This document shows, one piece after another, positions 45,418 through 53,801 of a stretch of DNA of 64,000 nucleotides. Below the pieces are notes generated by a model. That model made no database searches and had not been told where the DNA came from. It was given only the letters and a program-made list of their open reading frames with translations. The stretch is from positions 1,612,001 through 1,676,000 of the forward strand of contig CAXXPS010000002.1 of assembly GCA_963669415.2 (NCBI GenBank), in the 5' to 3' direction. The stretch is from JAWKWH01 sp963669415. GTDB taxonomy: Bacteria; Pseudomonadota; Alphaproteobacteria; Rhizobiales; Rhizobiaceae. The position numbers were made by a program, and so were the translations under genes. Each line of letters starts with the position of its first letter. Position 1 is the first letter of the stretch.

Positions 45418-46494
45418 CTAATAGGGGAATGGCCAGAGTCTCAGTTTCTCCTTGGTTAGCCGCCAGATCTGCGCAAGGCCGTGCGGCTCGAAGATCAGGA
45501 AGAACATGATCAGTCCTCCCACAATCATGATTTCAAAGTGGGCAGCAAGATCGGTGGGCCAGCCCCACAGGCCGACCATGACGTTCTTGAGCAGAACCGG
45601 GAACAGGATGATGAAAGCCGCACCGAGGAATGAACCAAGAATCGATCCCAATCCGCCAATGATGATGATGAACAGGGCGTCAAACGACTTGTCGATTCCG
45701 AAAGCTTCGGTCACCTCGGCCGCTCCGAGATAAAGCGCGAAGAACATCGCCCCGCCTATTCCGATATAGAAGGAACTAATCGCAAATGCCGACAGTTTCG
45801 CTGCAAAGGGCGAAACGCCCATGATCTCGGCGGCAATATCCATGTCCCGCATCGCCATCCACGAGCGCCCGACACGGCCGCGGGTCAAATTGCGTGCAAC
45901 CCAGGCAAACACGAAAACGATTGTCAGGCAGGTAAGATACGTTGCCCAGGGCGCGGCGTTCGGGCCGGTAACTGCAATGCCGAAAATGCTTCTCTCCGGC
46001 GCAGTAATCTGCCCGGAAGGCGAGTAGTTGTAGAACCAGTCAAACTTGTTGAACAACCATATCAGGAAGAACTGCGCCGCCAATGTCGCGACCGCAAGAT
46101 AAAACCCCTTGATCCTGAGCGACGGCAGGCCAAACAGAACACCCACGCCCGCCGTAACGGCTCCCGACAAGACGATGACAATCAGGATGTTCATTTCCGG
46201 GAATGCCGTCATCAGCTTGTAACAGGCAAAGGCGCCAACCGCCATGAACCCGCCAGTACCCAGCGAAACCTGCCCGCAATAGCCGGTTAGAATATTGAGC
46301 CCGAGAGCGATCATCGCCCAAACAAGCAGTGGCACGAGAACCGATTTTTCCCAATAGTCGTTGATGAAGAACGGAACGACGGCAAATGCGAACACCATCG
46401 CGGCCCAGAAAAGATATCGTTCGGACTTGATCGGGAAGGTTTGCTGATCTTCCTGATAGCTTGTTTTGAAATCGCCGGTCTCGCGGTAAAGCAT
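45418..46494 (-). CDS. livM: HAAT-type ABC transporter permease (LivM-like)
   Basis: A 358-residue inner-membrane permease with about nine hydrophobic segments. LNILTGYCGQVSLGTGGFMAVGAF is the conserved front of the LivM family, and AAEIMGVSPFAAKLSAFAISSFYIGIGG holds the coupling EAA-like loop that contacts the ATPases. It starts 6 bp after the livH stop. Confidence 0.94.
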   Translation of the reverse strand: MLYRETGDFKTSYQEDQQTFPIKSERYLFWAAMVFAFAVVPFFINDYWEKSVLVPLLVWAMIALGLNILTGYCGQVSLGTGGFMAVGAFACYKLMTAFPEMNILIVIVLSGAVTAGVGVLFGLPSLRIKGFYLAVATLAAQFFLIWLFNKFDWFYNYSPSGQITAPERSIFGIAVTGPNAAPWATYLTCLTIVFVFAWVARNLTRGRVGRSWMAMRDMDIAAEIMGVSPFAAKLSAFAISSFYIGIGGAMFFALYLGAAEVTEAFGIDKSFDALFIIIIGGLGSILGSFLGAAFIILFPVLLKNVMVGLWGWPTDLAAHFEIMIVGGLIMFFLIFEPHGLAQIWRLTKEKLRLWPFPY

Positions 46495-46500
46495 GATCCG

Positions 46501-47502
46501 TCACACCCTCTCGATAATCTTCTCGCCGAACAGGCCCTGCGGACGAAACAGCAGGAAGACGAGGGCGACCACATAGGCGAACCAGTTTTCAAGTGCGCCG
46601 CCGACCAGCGGCCCGACATAAAGTTCGGCCAGCTTCTCGCCAACGCCGATAATGAGCCCGCCGACAATGGCGCCCGGAATGGATGTAAACCCGCCGAGGA
46701 TCAGCACGGGCAGCGCCTTGAGTGCGATCAGTGACAACGAGAACTGCACGCCAGATTTGGCGCCCCACATGACGCCGGCAACCAGCGCCACAAAGCCGGC
46801 AATCGACCAGACAATCACCCAGATTGAGCGCAGTGAGATGCCAACCGAAAGAGCTGCTTGATGGTCGTCGGCGACGGCCCGAAGCGCCCGGCCGGTGGCG
46901 GTGAATTGCGAGAACAGGGTGAGTGCAACAACGAGCACAATTGCAACAACAGCAGCGACGACATCCAGCTTGTCCACGTACATGCCGAAATAGTCGGAAC
47001 CTTCTGTGGCCCATTCGCGGGTCACATCCTCCCACCAGAATGACCCGCCGGAGGGAATACCGATGTTTATCGCCTTAATGTCGGAGCCCCACATCAGATC
47101 GCCAAATCCTTCAAGGAAGTAGGCCAGACCGATAGTCGCCATGAACAGGATTATCGGCTCCTGATTGACCAGATGCTTCAGAACAACCGCTTCGAACAAA
47201 TAGGCGAATGCGACCATCACCGCCAAAGTTCCGATCACCGCCAAAATAGCGGGTAGTTCCCAGCCAAAGTGGTGAACATCGGTACCGAAAATCGCATTGA
47301 TCAGATGGGCAAACGGCACCTGCCCCGTCTGCAAACCCACGAGTGTCAACGCCGCGAACAGCGCCATGACCCCCTGGGCGAAATTGAAGATGCCGGAAGC
47401 CTTGAAGATGAGGACGAAACCGAGCGCGACAAGCGAATACATGACGCCGGCCATCAGTCCGTTCAAAATTGTCTCGATAAAATTCAGGAAGGCCGGGCTC
47501 AT
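46501..47502 (-). CDS. livH: HAAT-type ABC transporter permease (LivH-like)
   Basis: A 333-residue permease, partner of LivM. MAGVMYSLVALGFVLIFKASGIFNFAQGVMALFAALTL is the hallmark N-terminus of LivH, and ALRAVADDHQAALSVGISLRSIWVIVW contains the coupling helix. A 30-residue soluble insertion near the middle (SDIKAINIGIPSGGSFWWEDVTREW) is typical of the long LivH forms in this subgroup. Confidence 0.94.
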   Translation of the reverse strand: MSPAFLNFIETILNGLMAGVMYSLVALGFVLIFKASGIFNFAQGVMALFAALTLVGLQTGQVPFAHLINAIFGTDVHHFGWELPAILAVIGTLAVMVAFAYLFEAVVLKHLVNQEPIILFMATIGLAYFLEGFGDLMWGSDIKAINIGIPSGGSFWWEDVTREWATEGSDYFGMYVDKLDVVAAVVAIVLVVALTLFSQFTATGRALRAVADDHQAALSVGISLRSIWVIVWSIAGFVALVAGVMWGAKSGVQFSLSLIALKALPVLILGGFTSIPGAIVGGLIIGVGEKLAELYVGPLVGGALENWFAYVVALVFLLFRPQGLFGEKIIERV

Positions 47503-47514
47503 CTATTCCAAATC

Positions 47515-48369
47515 CTAATCGTGCGGAACGCCAAGATAGGCATCGATTACGTTCTGGTTCTTTGACACTTCATCGGGCGTGCCGTCTCCGATCTTGCGAC
47601 CGTAGTCGAGCACAACGACACGATCGGAAATGTCCATCACAACGCCCATATCGTGCTCGATAAGCGCAATGGTTGTCCCGAACTGGTTGTTCACATCGAG
47701 GATGAACCGGGACATGTCCTCTTTTTCTTCCAGATTCATGCCGGCCATTGGCTCGTCAAGCAGCAACAGTGCGGGCTCGGCTGCGAGTGCACGGCCGAGT
47801 TCGACCCGTTTTTGCAATCCATAAGGGAGGCGACCGACCGGCGTCTTGCGAATGTGCTGTATTTCGAGGAAATCGATGATGTGCTCAACCGCGCGGCGAT
47901 GTTCGATATCTTCCTTCACTGCCGGTCCGTGCCACAATGCCTGCCAAAACAGGTTCTTTGTTTGCAGCGTTATTCGACCGGTCATGATGTTGTCGAGCGT
48001 CGACATGCCATTGAACAGCGCGATATTCTGGAAGGTTCGGGAAATTCCCTGACGCGCCGCCGCAGTGGAGCGCATAGCCTTGCGGGGTTCACCGCGGTAG
48101 GTAATCGTGCCTTCTTGCGGATGATAGAATCCGTTGATGACGTTCAGCATCGAGGTTTTGCCGGCGCCATTCGGTCCAATAATGGCCCGCACTTCACCCT
48201 TGCGGATGTCAAAGCTGACATCCTGGATTGCCTTGACCCCGCCAAATGACAACGAAACATGCTCCACATTCAACAGCACTTCGCCGCTGGGGATGTCATC
48301 CTGATGGGCGGACAGTGTAAACTCCGGTGTCGGCTCGGTTAGCAGCTTGGAATCAAACGGTGCGTTCAT
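47515..48369 (-). CDS. livG: HAAT-type ABC transporter ATP-binding protein (LivG-like)
   Basis: A 284-residue ATPase. Walker A is GPNGAGKTS; the Q-loop stretch ISRTFQNIALF, the signature region LPYGLQKRVELGRAL and Walker B LLLLDEPMAGM follow. The LivG-type signature (PYGLQKRVE) replaces the canonical LSGGQ. A C-terminal VLDYGRKIGDGTPDEVSKNQNVIDAYLG confirms the LivG class. Its start overlaps the end of the acyl-CoA synthetase gene by 4 bp, so the importer and synthetase are coupled. Confidence 0.94.
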   Translation of the reverse strand: MNAPFDSKLLTEPTPEFTLSAHQDDIPSGEVLLNVEHVSLSFGGVKAIQDVSFDIRKGEVRAIIGPNGAGKTSMLNVINGFYHPQEGTITYRGEPRKAMRSTAAARQGISRTFQNIALFNGMSTLDNIMTGRITLQTKNLFWQALWHGPAVKEDIEHRRAVEHIIDFLEIQHIRKTPVGRLPYGLQKRVELGRALAAEPALLLLDEPMAGMNLEEKEDMSRFILDVNNQFGTTIALIEHDMGVVMDISDRVVVLDYGRKIGDGTPDEVSKNQNVIDAYLGVPHD

Positions 48370-50348
48370 TCCGCCGCCTCCTTCACCGTTGAAACATCCG
48401 GAACCGAGTAGAATCCGGCATCGGCGATTTTCACAGTCGCCTTGATGCTGCCCTTGCGGCCATCTTCAAAGGTCACTTCGGTCTCGACATACTTCTCCTG
48501 CGAACCATCATAGAGCGCTTCAATGAGCTCGCCATATCGGTCACCAATGAAGCCTCTGCGAACTTTCTGGGTGCGAGTGAGCTCGCCATCATCAGCATCC
48601 AGCTCTTTGTGGAGCACCAGGAAGCGCTTGATCTGGCCACCCGCCATCATTGGCTCGCTCGCCAGCTTCTTGTTCGTCTCATCGACGTGTTCCGCGATCA
48701 TCTCATAGACTTGCGGATGACCGGAGAGTTCCTGGTAAGACGCATATGCGATATTGTTGCGCTCGGCCCAGTTGCCGACGGCTTGCAGATCAATGTTGAT
48801 GAAAGCGGCAGCAAATTCACGACCGTCTCCAAAGGTGACTGCTTCTTTGATGTTCGGGAAAAATTTCAGAGTGTTTTCAATATATTTGGGGGCAACGAGA
48901 GCCCCCGACTTCAGTTTGCCGACATCTTTTGCCCTGTCGATAATCTTGAGCTGGCCGTCCTTGTCGAAAAAGCCTGCATCTCCGGTTTTCACATAGCCGT
49001 CTCCGGTCAGGGTCTCGGCAGATTTTTGCTCCTGTTTGAAGTAGCCGGCAAACATACCCGGCGACTTGAACTGCACCTCACCGTCCTCAGAAATCCTGAT
49101 ATCGACGTTTGGTGCTGCCGGGCCGACTGTGTCTGCACGGACTTGGCTGTCCTTTTGTGCCGTAACGTACAGAAAAGCTTCGGTCTGGCCGTAGAGCTGT
49201 TTCAAATTGATCCCTAGCGATCTGAAAAACGAAAACAAATCCGGACCAATTGCTTCGCCAGCTGTATAGGCGGTCTTGATATTTGAGAAACCGAGCGAAT
49301 TCTTCAGTGGTCCATAGACCAGAAGATTGCCAAGCCAGTACGCAATTCGACCAGACAAAGCCACCGGCTTGTTTTCGAGAATATCCTCACCATATTTCGC
49401 TGCCACACGGCGATAGTGATTGAACAGATGTTTCTTCAGCCTGCCCGCATCCTCCATCCGGATGGTGACGCTGGTCAAAAGACCTTCAAATACCCGTGGT
49501 GGCGCAAAATAAAATGACGGGCCGATTTCCTTGAGGTCGTGGGAAACGGTTTCCGGACCTTCAGGACAAGACATGCAAAAACCAGCGACATATCCCTGGG
49601 CATAGTTCAGATAGTGGTCACCTACCCAGGCAAGTGGCAGATAGGCAAGAACTTCATGGTATTCATTCAGGCCATCGAATTTGACCGTATCGGCTGCGGC
49701 GTTGACCGCCGCCGAAGCTTTGATCATGACACCTTTCGATTGTCCGGTTGTCCCGGATGTGTACAGCATGACGGAGACATCGTCGCCTTCCGCCTCCTGG
49801 ATATTTTTCTCCCACAAAGAGCCAATTGAGGGATCGCTTGTCAGCAGCGACTTTCCGTGTTCCTGGATCGATTCAAACGCGTGCAATTTTGAATGATCAT
49901 AGTCCCGTAGCCCGCGCGGCTCGTCATATATAACCTGCTCCAGCGAGGGGATTTTTTCCGCGAATGAAAGGACCTTGTCGACTTGCTCCTGATCCTGGAC
50001 AACGGCAACAGAAACACCGGCATTATCAAGAACATAGGCAAGTTCCTCGCCGACCGCGTCGGCATAAACCGGAACAGGTATCGCCCGCAGCGCCTGTATC
50101 GCGGCAAATGCCCAATACAGACGCGGACGGTTGGCGCCGATGATGGCGACCCGATTGGCATCTCCAACTCCGAGCGCCTTCAGACCTACCGAGAAAGCCC
50201 GAACTTCCTCCAGTTGCTGGCGCCAGGTCCAGGTCTGCCAGATGCCAAAATCCTTGTGACGCATGGCAGGTCTGCCAGCGAAACGTTTCGCGTTCAGCAG
50301 CAAATATTTCGGAAATGTGTCAAGCGGTGCGCCGTCTGCATCAGACAT
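48366..50348 (-). CDS. AMP-binding acyl-CoA synthetase (long-chain or aromatic acid type)
   Basis: A 660-residue adenylate-forming ligase. The P-loop VMLYTSGTTGQSKGVMI activates ATP; YGQTEAFLYVTAQ corresponds to the A5 motif and YVKTGDAGFFDKDGQLKIIDRAKD to A7-A8. The last segment (about 500-660) is longer than in fatty-acid ligases of the FadD type and resembles the LACS group found in Liv-type operons. It heads the importer operon and so presumably converts the imported acid to its CoA ester. The acid is not identified. Confidence 0.92.
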   Translation of the reverse strand: MSDADGAPLDTFPKYLLLNAKRFAGRPAMRHKDFGIWQTWTWRQQLEEVRAFSVGLKALGVGDANRVAIIGANRPRLYWAFAAIQALRAIPVPVYADAVGEELAYVLDNAGVSVAVVQDQEQVDKVLSFAEKIPSLEQVIYDEPRGLRDYDHSKLHAFESIQEHGKSLLTSDPSIGSLWEKNIQEAEGDDVSVMLYTSGTTGQSKGVMIKASAAVNAAADTVKFDGLNEYHEVLAYLPLAWVGDHYLNYAQGYVAGFCMSCPEGPETVSHDLKEIGPSFYFAPPRVFEGLLTSVTIRMEDAGRLKKHLFNHYRRVAAKYGEDILENKPVALSGRIAYWLGNLLVYGPLKNSLGFSNIKTAYTAGEAIGPDLFSFFRSLGINLKQLYGQTEAFLYVTAQKDSQVRADTVGPAAPNVDIRISEDGEVQFKSPGMFAGYFKQEQKSAETLTGDGYVKTGDAGFFDKDGQLKIIDRAKDVGKLKSGALVAPKYIENTLKFFPNIKEAVTFGDGREFAAAFINIDLQAVGNWAERNNIAYASYQELSGHPQVYEMIAEHVDETNKKLASEPMMAGGQIKRFLVLHKELDADDGELTRTQKVRRGFIGDRYGELIEALYDGSQEKYVETEVTFEDGRKGSIKATVKIADAGFYSVPDVSTVKEAAE

Positions 50349-50474
50349 CGCGGCCAGCCTCCCAATTGCCCGTGTTTATCACGGATCGCACCCGCTTTCT
50401 TGCCCATCACTTCCGGCTGCGCAAGTCCGCCTTTCGGCTAAGCCACTTTCGGATGAGATGATCCCGGCGACTCG

Positions 50475-51215
50475 TTACGCGGCCACCCTGAGAGAGCCGG
50501 CGGTAGGAAGTACCGTCAATGGCGCGATTTCGCCAGCGGCGGGGCGACCGAACAGCAATTTGCGTTCGAGTTCGCTGGACTTAAAAAACAGAAAGCGAGG
50601 AATATATTCTGCGCACAGCACTGGTATATCAACCTGCCTGAGGTCGATATCGCAGTTTACGTTCGGATAACTGCGTGGCTCGCCAATCTGTTCCGCACCG
50701 AAAACGCGCTTGTAGAATCCGGCATGGTTGGGTCGAACCGTCAGGAGGCAGTAGTGCACGCCAAAGTAAATGCACGCCATCACAACAATTCTCGTCGTTA
50801 CGTATGGCATCTGCGGATATTCTCGGGCCCAATCCGGATCCGTAGCCAGCCGGCTTGGGTCGACAAAATGCTCGCCGGCATCAAGCCGAGGGATAATTAG
50901 TTCAGGATAGGCAGTAGCCGAGGACCCGAAAGGATTATCCTTGTCGACGTGATGCACTCGAACTGTACTGATCAAACGCTCTTCGACATACACACCGAAA
51001 TTGAAGCAGTTGGGTTTCTCGTCCAACTCGTCGGAGATTTTCAGTGAGCTGTTTGAAGGTATTATTCCGCTGGAGTGATAAGATCGGTAACGAAGGCGAC
51101 AGATGTCTTCGAAATCCTCACCCTTGTCACAATGACGGTACTCAACCTTATCCAGTATACTCAGCACACTTCGCACAAATGCCGATGCGCCTGGTGCCGC
51201 AACTACAGCGTTCAT
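50475..51215 (-). CDS. FeeM-like N-acyl amino acid synthase family protein
   Basis: A 246-residue GNAT-fold protein related to acyl-homoserine-lactone synthases. DICRLRYRSYHSSG is the N-terminal substrate block, NFGVYVEERLISTVRVHHV the central strands, FVDPSRLATDPDWAREYPQMPYVTTRIVVMACIYFGVHYCLL the FeeM hallmark, and RPNHAGFYKRVFGAEQIGEPRSYP the end of the active site. FeeM makes long-chain N-acyl tyrosine from acyl-ACP; activity here is inferred. The start at 51215 follows GGGGA; a reading 22 codons longer is possible. No LuxR-type receptor or acyl-carrier gene is adjacent. It follows the GGDEF/EAL gene. Confidence 0.75.
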   Translation of the reverse strand: MNAVVAAPGASAFVRSVLSILDKVEYRHCDKGEDFEDICRLRYRSYHSSGIIPSNSSLKISDELDEKPNCFNFGVYVEERLISTVRVHHVDKDNPFGSSATAYPELIIPRLDAGEHFVDPSRLATDPDWAREYPQMPYVTTRIVVMACIYFGVHYCLLTVRPNHAGFYKRVFGAEQIGEPRSYPNVNCDIDLRQVDIPVLCAEYIPRFLFFKSSELERKLLFGRPAAGEIAPLTVLPTAGSLRVAA

Positions 51216-51389
51216 TCTTGTTGTCCCCGTGGGCACGATTTCAAACCACGCCCAGCCCCGTGAAGGAGAATAAAATTTCAATTAGCCAACAATGTAAACG
51301 AGAAAATTAGTATTGGGTTATTTACCAAGCGTTAACCTTAACAAATCGTTAAGCTGCAGACGCTGTGGTTCAGCAGCCTGAATCTCAAT

Positions 51390-53699
51390 TCAGCGCTTGT
51401 TGCCTATGCCGACCGCCTCGAACTGGGCGGCAAATGGCGAAACCGTATTTGTCAAAGTGGTGATGCCGGATTCGGAGAGGGCTGAACCAAACAAGAATCC
51501 TTGTAACAAATCAGGCTCCGCAAGACGGGTAATCAGTTTGAGTTGCTCGAAATCCTCGACCCCTTCCAAGGTGATCGCAAGGCCGAGGCGGCGTGACAAC
51601 GTGACAATTCCCTTAAGCAGATCAAGTGAGCGATCATCAAATGTGATGTCGCTGAGGAAAGCCTGATCGATCTTGACCTTGTCCAGCGGCAATGTGTGCA
51701 GGTAGCTCAAGCTCGAATATCCGGTGCCAAAATCATCCAAAGCGATCCGCACTCCAAGCGCTTTGAGTTCATTTAGAAGCGTGATCGTCAGCAGTTTGTC
51801 ATCAAGCAACGCCGTCTCAGTGATCTCGATTTCCAAACGATGCGGTTCCAAACCAGAACATTCGAGCGATTGCCGCACAAGCTCGACAACATTTCTGTCG
51901 CGGAAATCGTTAGCAGAGAGGTTAATCGAGACACTGGTATCTCCTGGCCAATTCAGGCAGGCCTTGCAAGCCCTCTTGAGTACCAGGTGACTAATTTCGG
52001 ACACGATGCCCATTTCTTCCGCCAGCGGAATGAACACGGACGGCGAGACAGATCCTAACTGGGGATGGTCCCAACGGCACAGTGCCTCGCAACTGGCAAT
52101 TTTCATCGACTTCAAGCCAACAATTGGCTGATAGACAACCCGCAATTCTTCCTGTTCGACCGCGAGCCGAAGTTCGGCTTTCAATGTCTGTCTTGCGCGG
52201 AAGGCCGCATCCATGGTTGCTTCAAACAGACGCCAGCGGTTCTTTCCGTCGTCCTTTGCCTGGTATAGGGCAAGATCAGCCTTGACGATGAGATCCTCGA
52301 CATCAGATTCTCCGGCGATCGCCAATACCGCACCAGCACTTGCCAGAATGCGAAGAGAATGACCGGCTACATCAACGTCACCCTTAAAGCCGTCGAACAG
52401 CTGATCCATAACTCGTGAGAGCTCGTCGGTAGTGGAGACCTGATCGAAATAGACAATAAATTCATCGCCCCCAAAGCGGCTGACCTTGGCGTTTTCACCG
52501 ACATGTTCCACCAAACGGTCGGCAACGGCATAAATAAGACCGTCCCCGACCGGGTGACCCAAAGTGTCGTTGACGTGTTTAAAATCATCGAGATCAAGCA
52601 CAGCGAGCGCGCACTGGCGGGTAGGGTCTCCCGATGAAATCAGATCCGTGACGACATCGTTGAAGTGGCCTCGGTTTGGGAGCCCGGTGAGGCTGTCATA
52701 TTGGGCCATGAAGCGGATTTTCTCTTCCGCATTTACCCGGCTCGTCACGTCCTCAAAGGTCACCACCCCGAGTTCTTCTCGGCCGGACCGTGCGCTGAAT
52801 TCATAGTGGTGGCCATTGGCAAGGCTCACCAACAATTTTCGATCCTGCCCGCTGTGTAGTGCATCATTAAGCTGCTGTTCGACATAGTCGATTTCGGTCC
52901 TGCTGAGCAGGCCTGCCGCAACCGCACGCAACAGTAGCGCATGGAGCGAACGGCCGACCAGCGCCTCCGGACCACTCGCCGCGAGCAGATTAGCCGCTTC
53001 GCCATTGGCAACAGCGATTCTGCCGTTGGGACCGAGCATAATAAGACCGTGGGGCATTGTGTTCAGGGCCCGATCAAATCTGCTGGCGAGCCGATTGGCC
53101 TTCTTCTGTTCCGATATCGACTTGAACAGAACGTTGCGAACGGTGGCTGCATAGGTGCGAATTGCGTAGAAGAAGGGGATATTGAGCAATCCAAGAACCA
53201 CATAGTTCACACTTCCACGCATAAGCATACCGGCGATAACGGGTCCCAGCATGGTCAGGATAAGTATGACCACCATTCTGGGAGAACCGTAATTTCGACC
53301 TGCTATCGCGGTGGCCGTCGCAAAGGTGACGACCAGTGCCGCGACTTCAGCATAGTGATTTGGGTACAAGTAAAGTGCTGTGAAACAGAATGTGCCGAGG
53401 GTCAAAGACTGCAAACTGGCCAGCACAATGTATTCGTTTTCCCAGCGTTGGGCCTTTTTTGCCGTATCAAGTTCACCAGCCCTGCGGAAACGCTGCAGGC
53501 TGATGAACCGCAAAACACCGCAAAATACCAGCGCCAGGGCGATAAAGAGATAGATCGGTTCGGATGTCTCCCGGTACACCAGAACTGACAACAGCGTCTG
53601 AGCGGCAAATCCAATCGCTAAGGTGCGACCATCCTGGAAAAGAGTTCCCACGAACGGGATATAAATATCGGCAGGGATTCTGTCGCCAGGTTTGTTCAT
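51390..53699 (-). CDS. Membrane-bound GGDEF and EAL domain c-di-GMP enzyme
   Basis: A 769-residue protein with an N-terminal five- to six-helix membrane sensor, a PAS-like domain (ALNTMPHGLIMLGPNGRIAVANGEAANLL), a GGDEF domain with intact RFGGDEF at about 407-413, and an EAL domain. EAL-side residues are present: CEALCRW, INLSANDF, EITETAL, DDFGTGYSSLSYL, KIDQAFL and EGVED. Both synthesis and breakdown of c-di-GMP look possible; net direction is unknown. The start at 53699 is chosen over the one 12 codons upstream. It may be co-transcribed with the FeeM-like gene, 174 bp behind it. Confidence 0.92.
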   Translation of the reverse strand: MNKPGDRIPADIYIPFVGTLFQDGRTLAIGFAAQTLLSVLVYRETSEPIYLFIALALVFCGVLRFISLQRFRRAGELDTAKKAQRWENEYIVLASLQSLTLGTFCFTALYLYPNHYAEVAALVVTFATATAIAGRNYGSPRMVVILILTMLGPVIAGMLMRGSVNYVVLGLLNIPFFYAIRTYAATVRNVLFKSISEQKKANRLASRFDRALNTMPHGLIMLGPNGRIAVANGEAANLLAASGPEALVGRSLHALLLRAVAAGLLSRTEIDYVEQQLNDALHSGQDRKLLVSLANGHHYEFSARSGREELGVVTFEDVTSRVNAEEKIRFMAQYDSLTGLPNRGHFNDVVTDLISSGDPTRQCALAVLDLDDFKHVNDTLGHPVGDGLIYAVADRLVEHVGENAKVSRFGGDEFIVYFDQVSTTDELSRVMDQLFDGFKGDVDVAGHSLRILASAGAVLAIAGESDVEDLIVKADLALYQAKDDGKNRWRLFEATMDAAFRARQTLKAELRLAVEQEELRVVYQPIVGLKSMKIASCEALCRWDHPQLGSVSPSVFIPLAEEMGIVSEISHLVLKRACKACLNWPGDTSVSINLSANDFRDRNVVELVRQSLECSGLEPHRLEIEITETALLDDKLLTITLLNELKALGVRIALDDFGTGYSSLSYLHTLPLDKVKIDQAFLSDITFDDRSLDLLKGIVTLSRRLGLAITLEGVEDFEQLKLITRLAEPDLLQGFLFGSALSESGITTLTNTVSPFAAQFEAVGIGNKR

Positions 53700-53801
53700 T
53701 GTCCGTTGCCCACCAGTGAACGCAAGCAATGGCATGCCGAGCTTAAAAAAACCTTAGTTTTCGGTAATATTTAGCTGTTTTATCGCTTTGAAAACCGGCC
53801 A

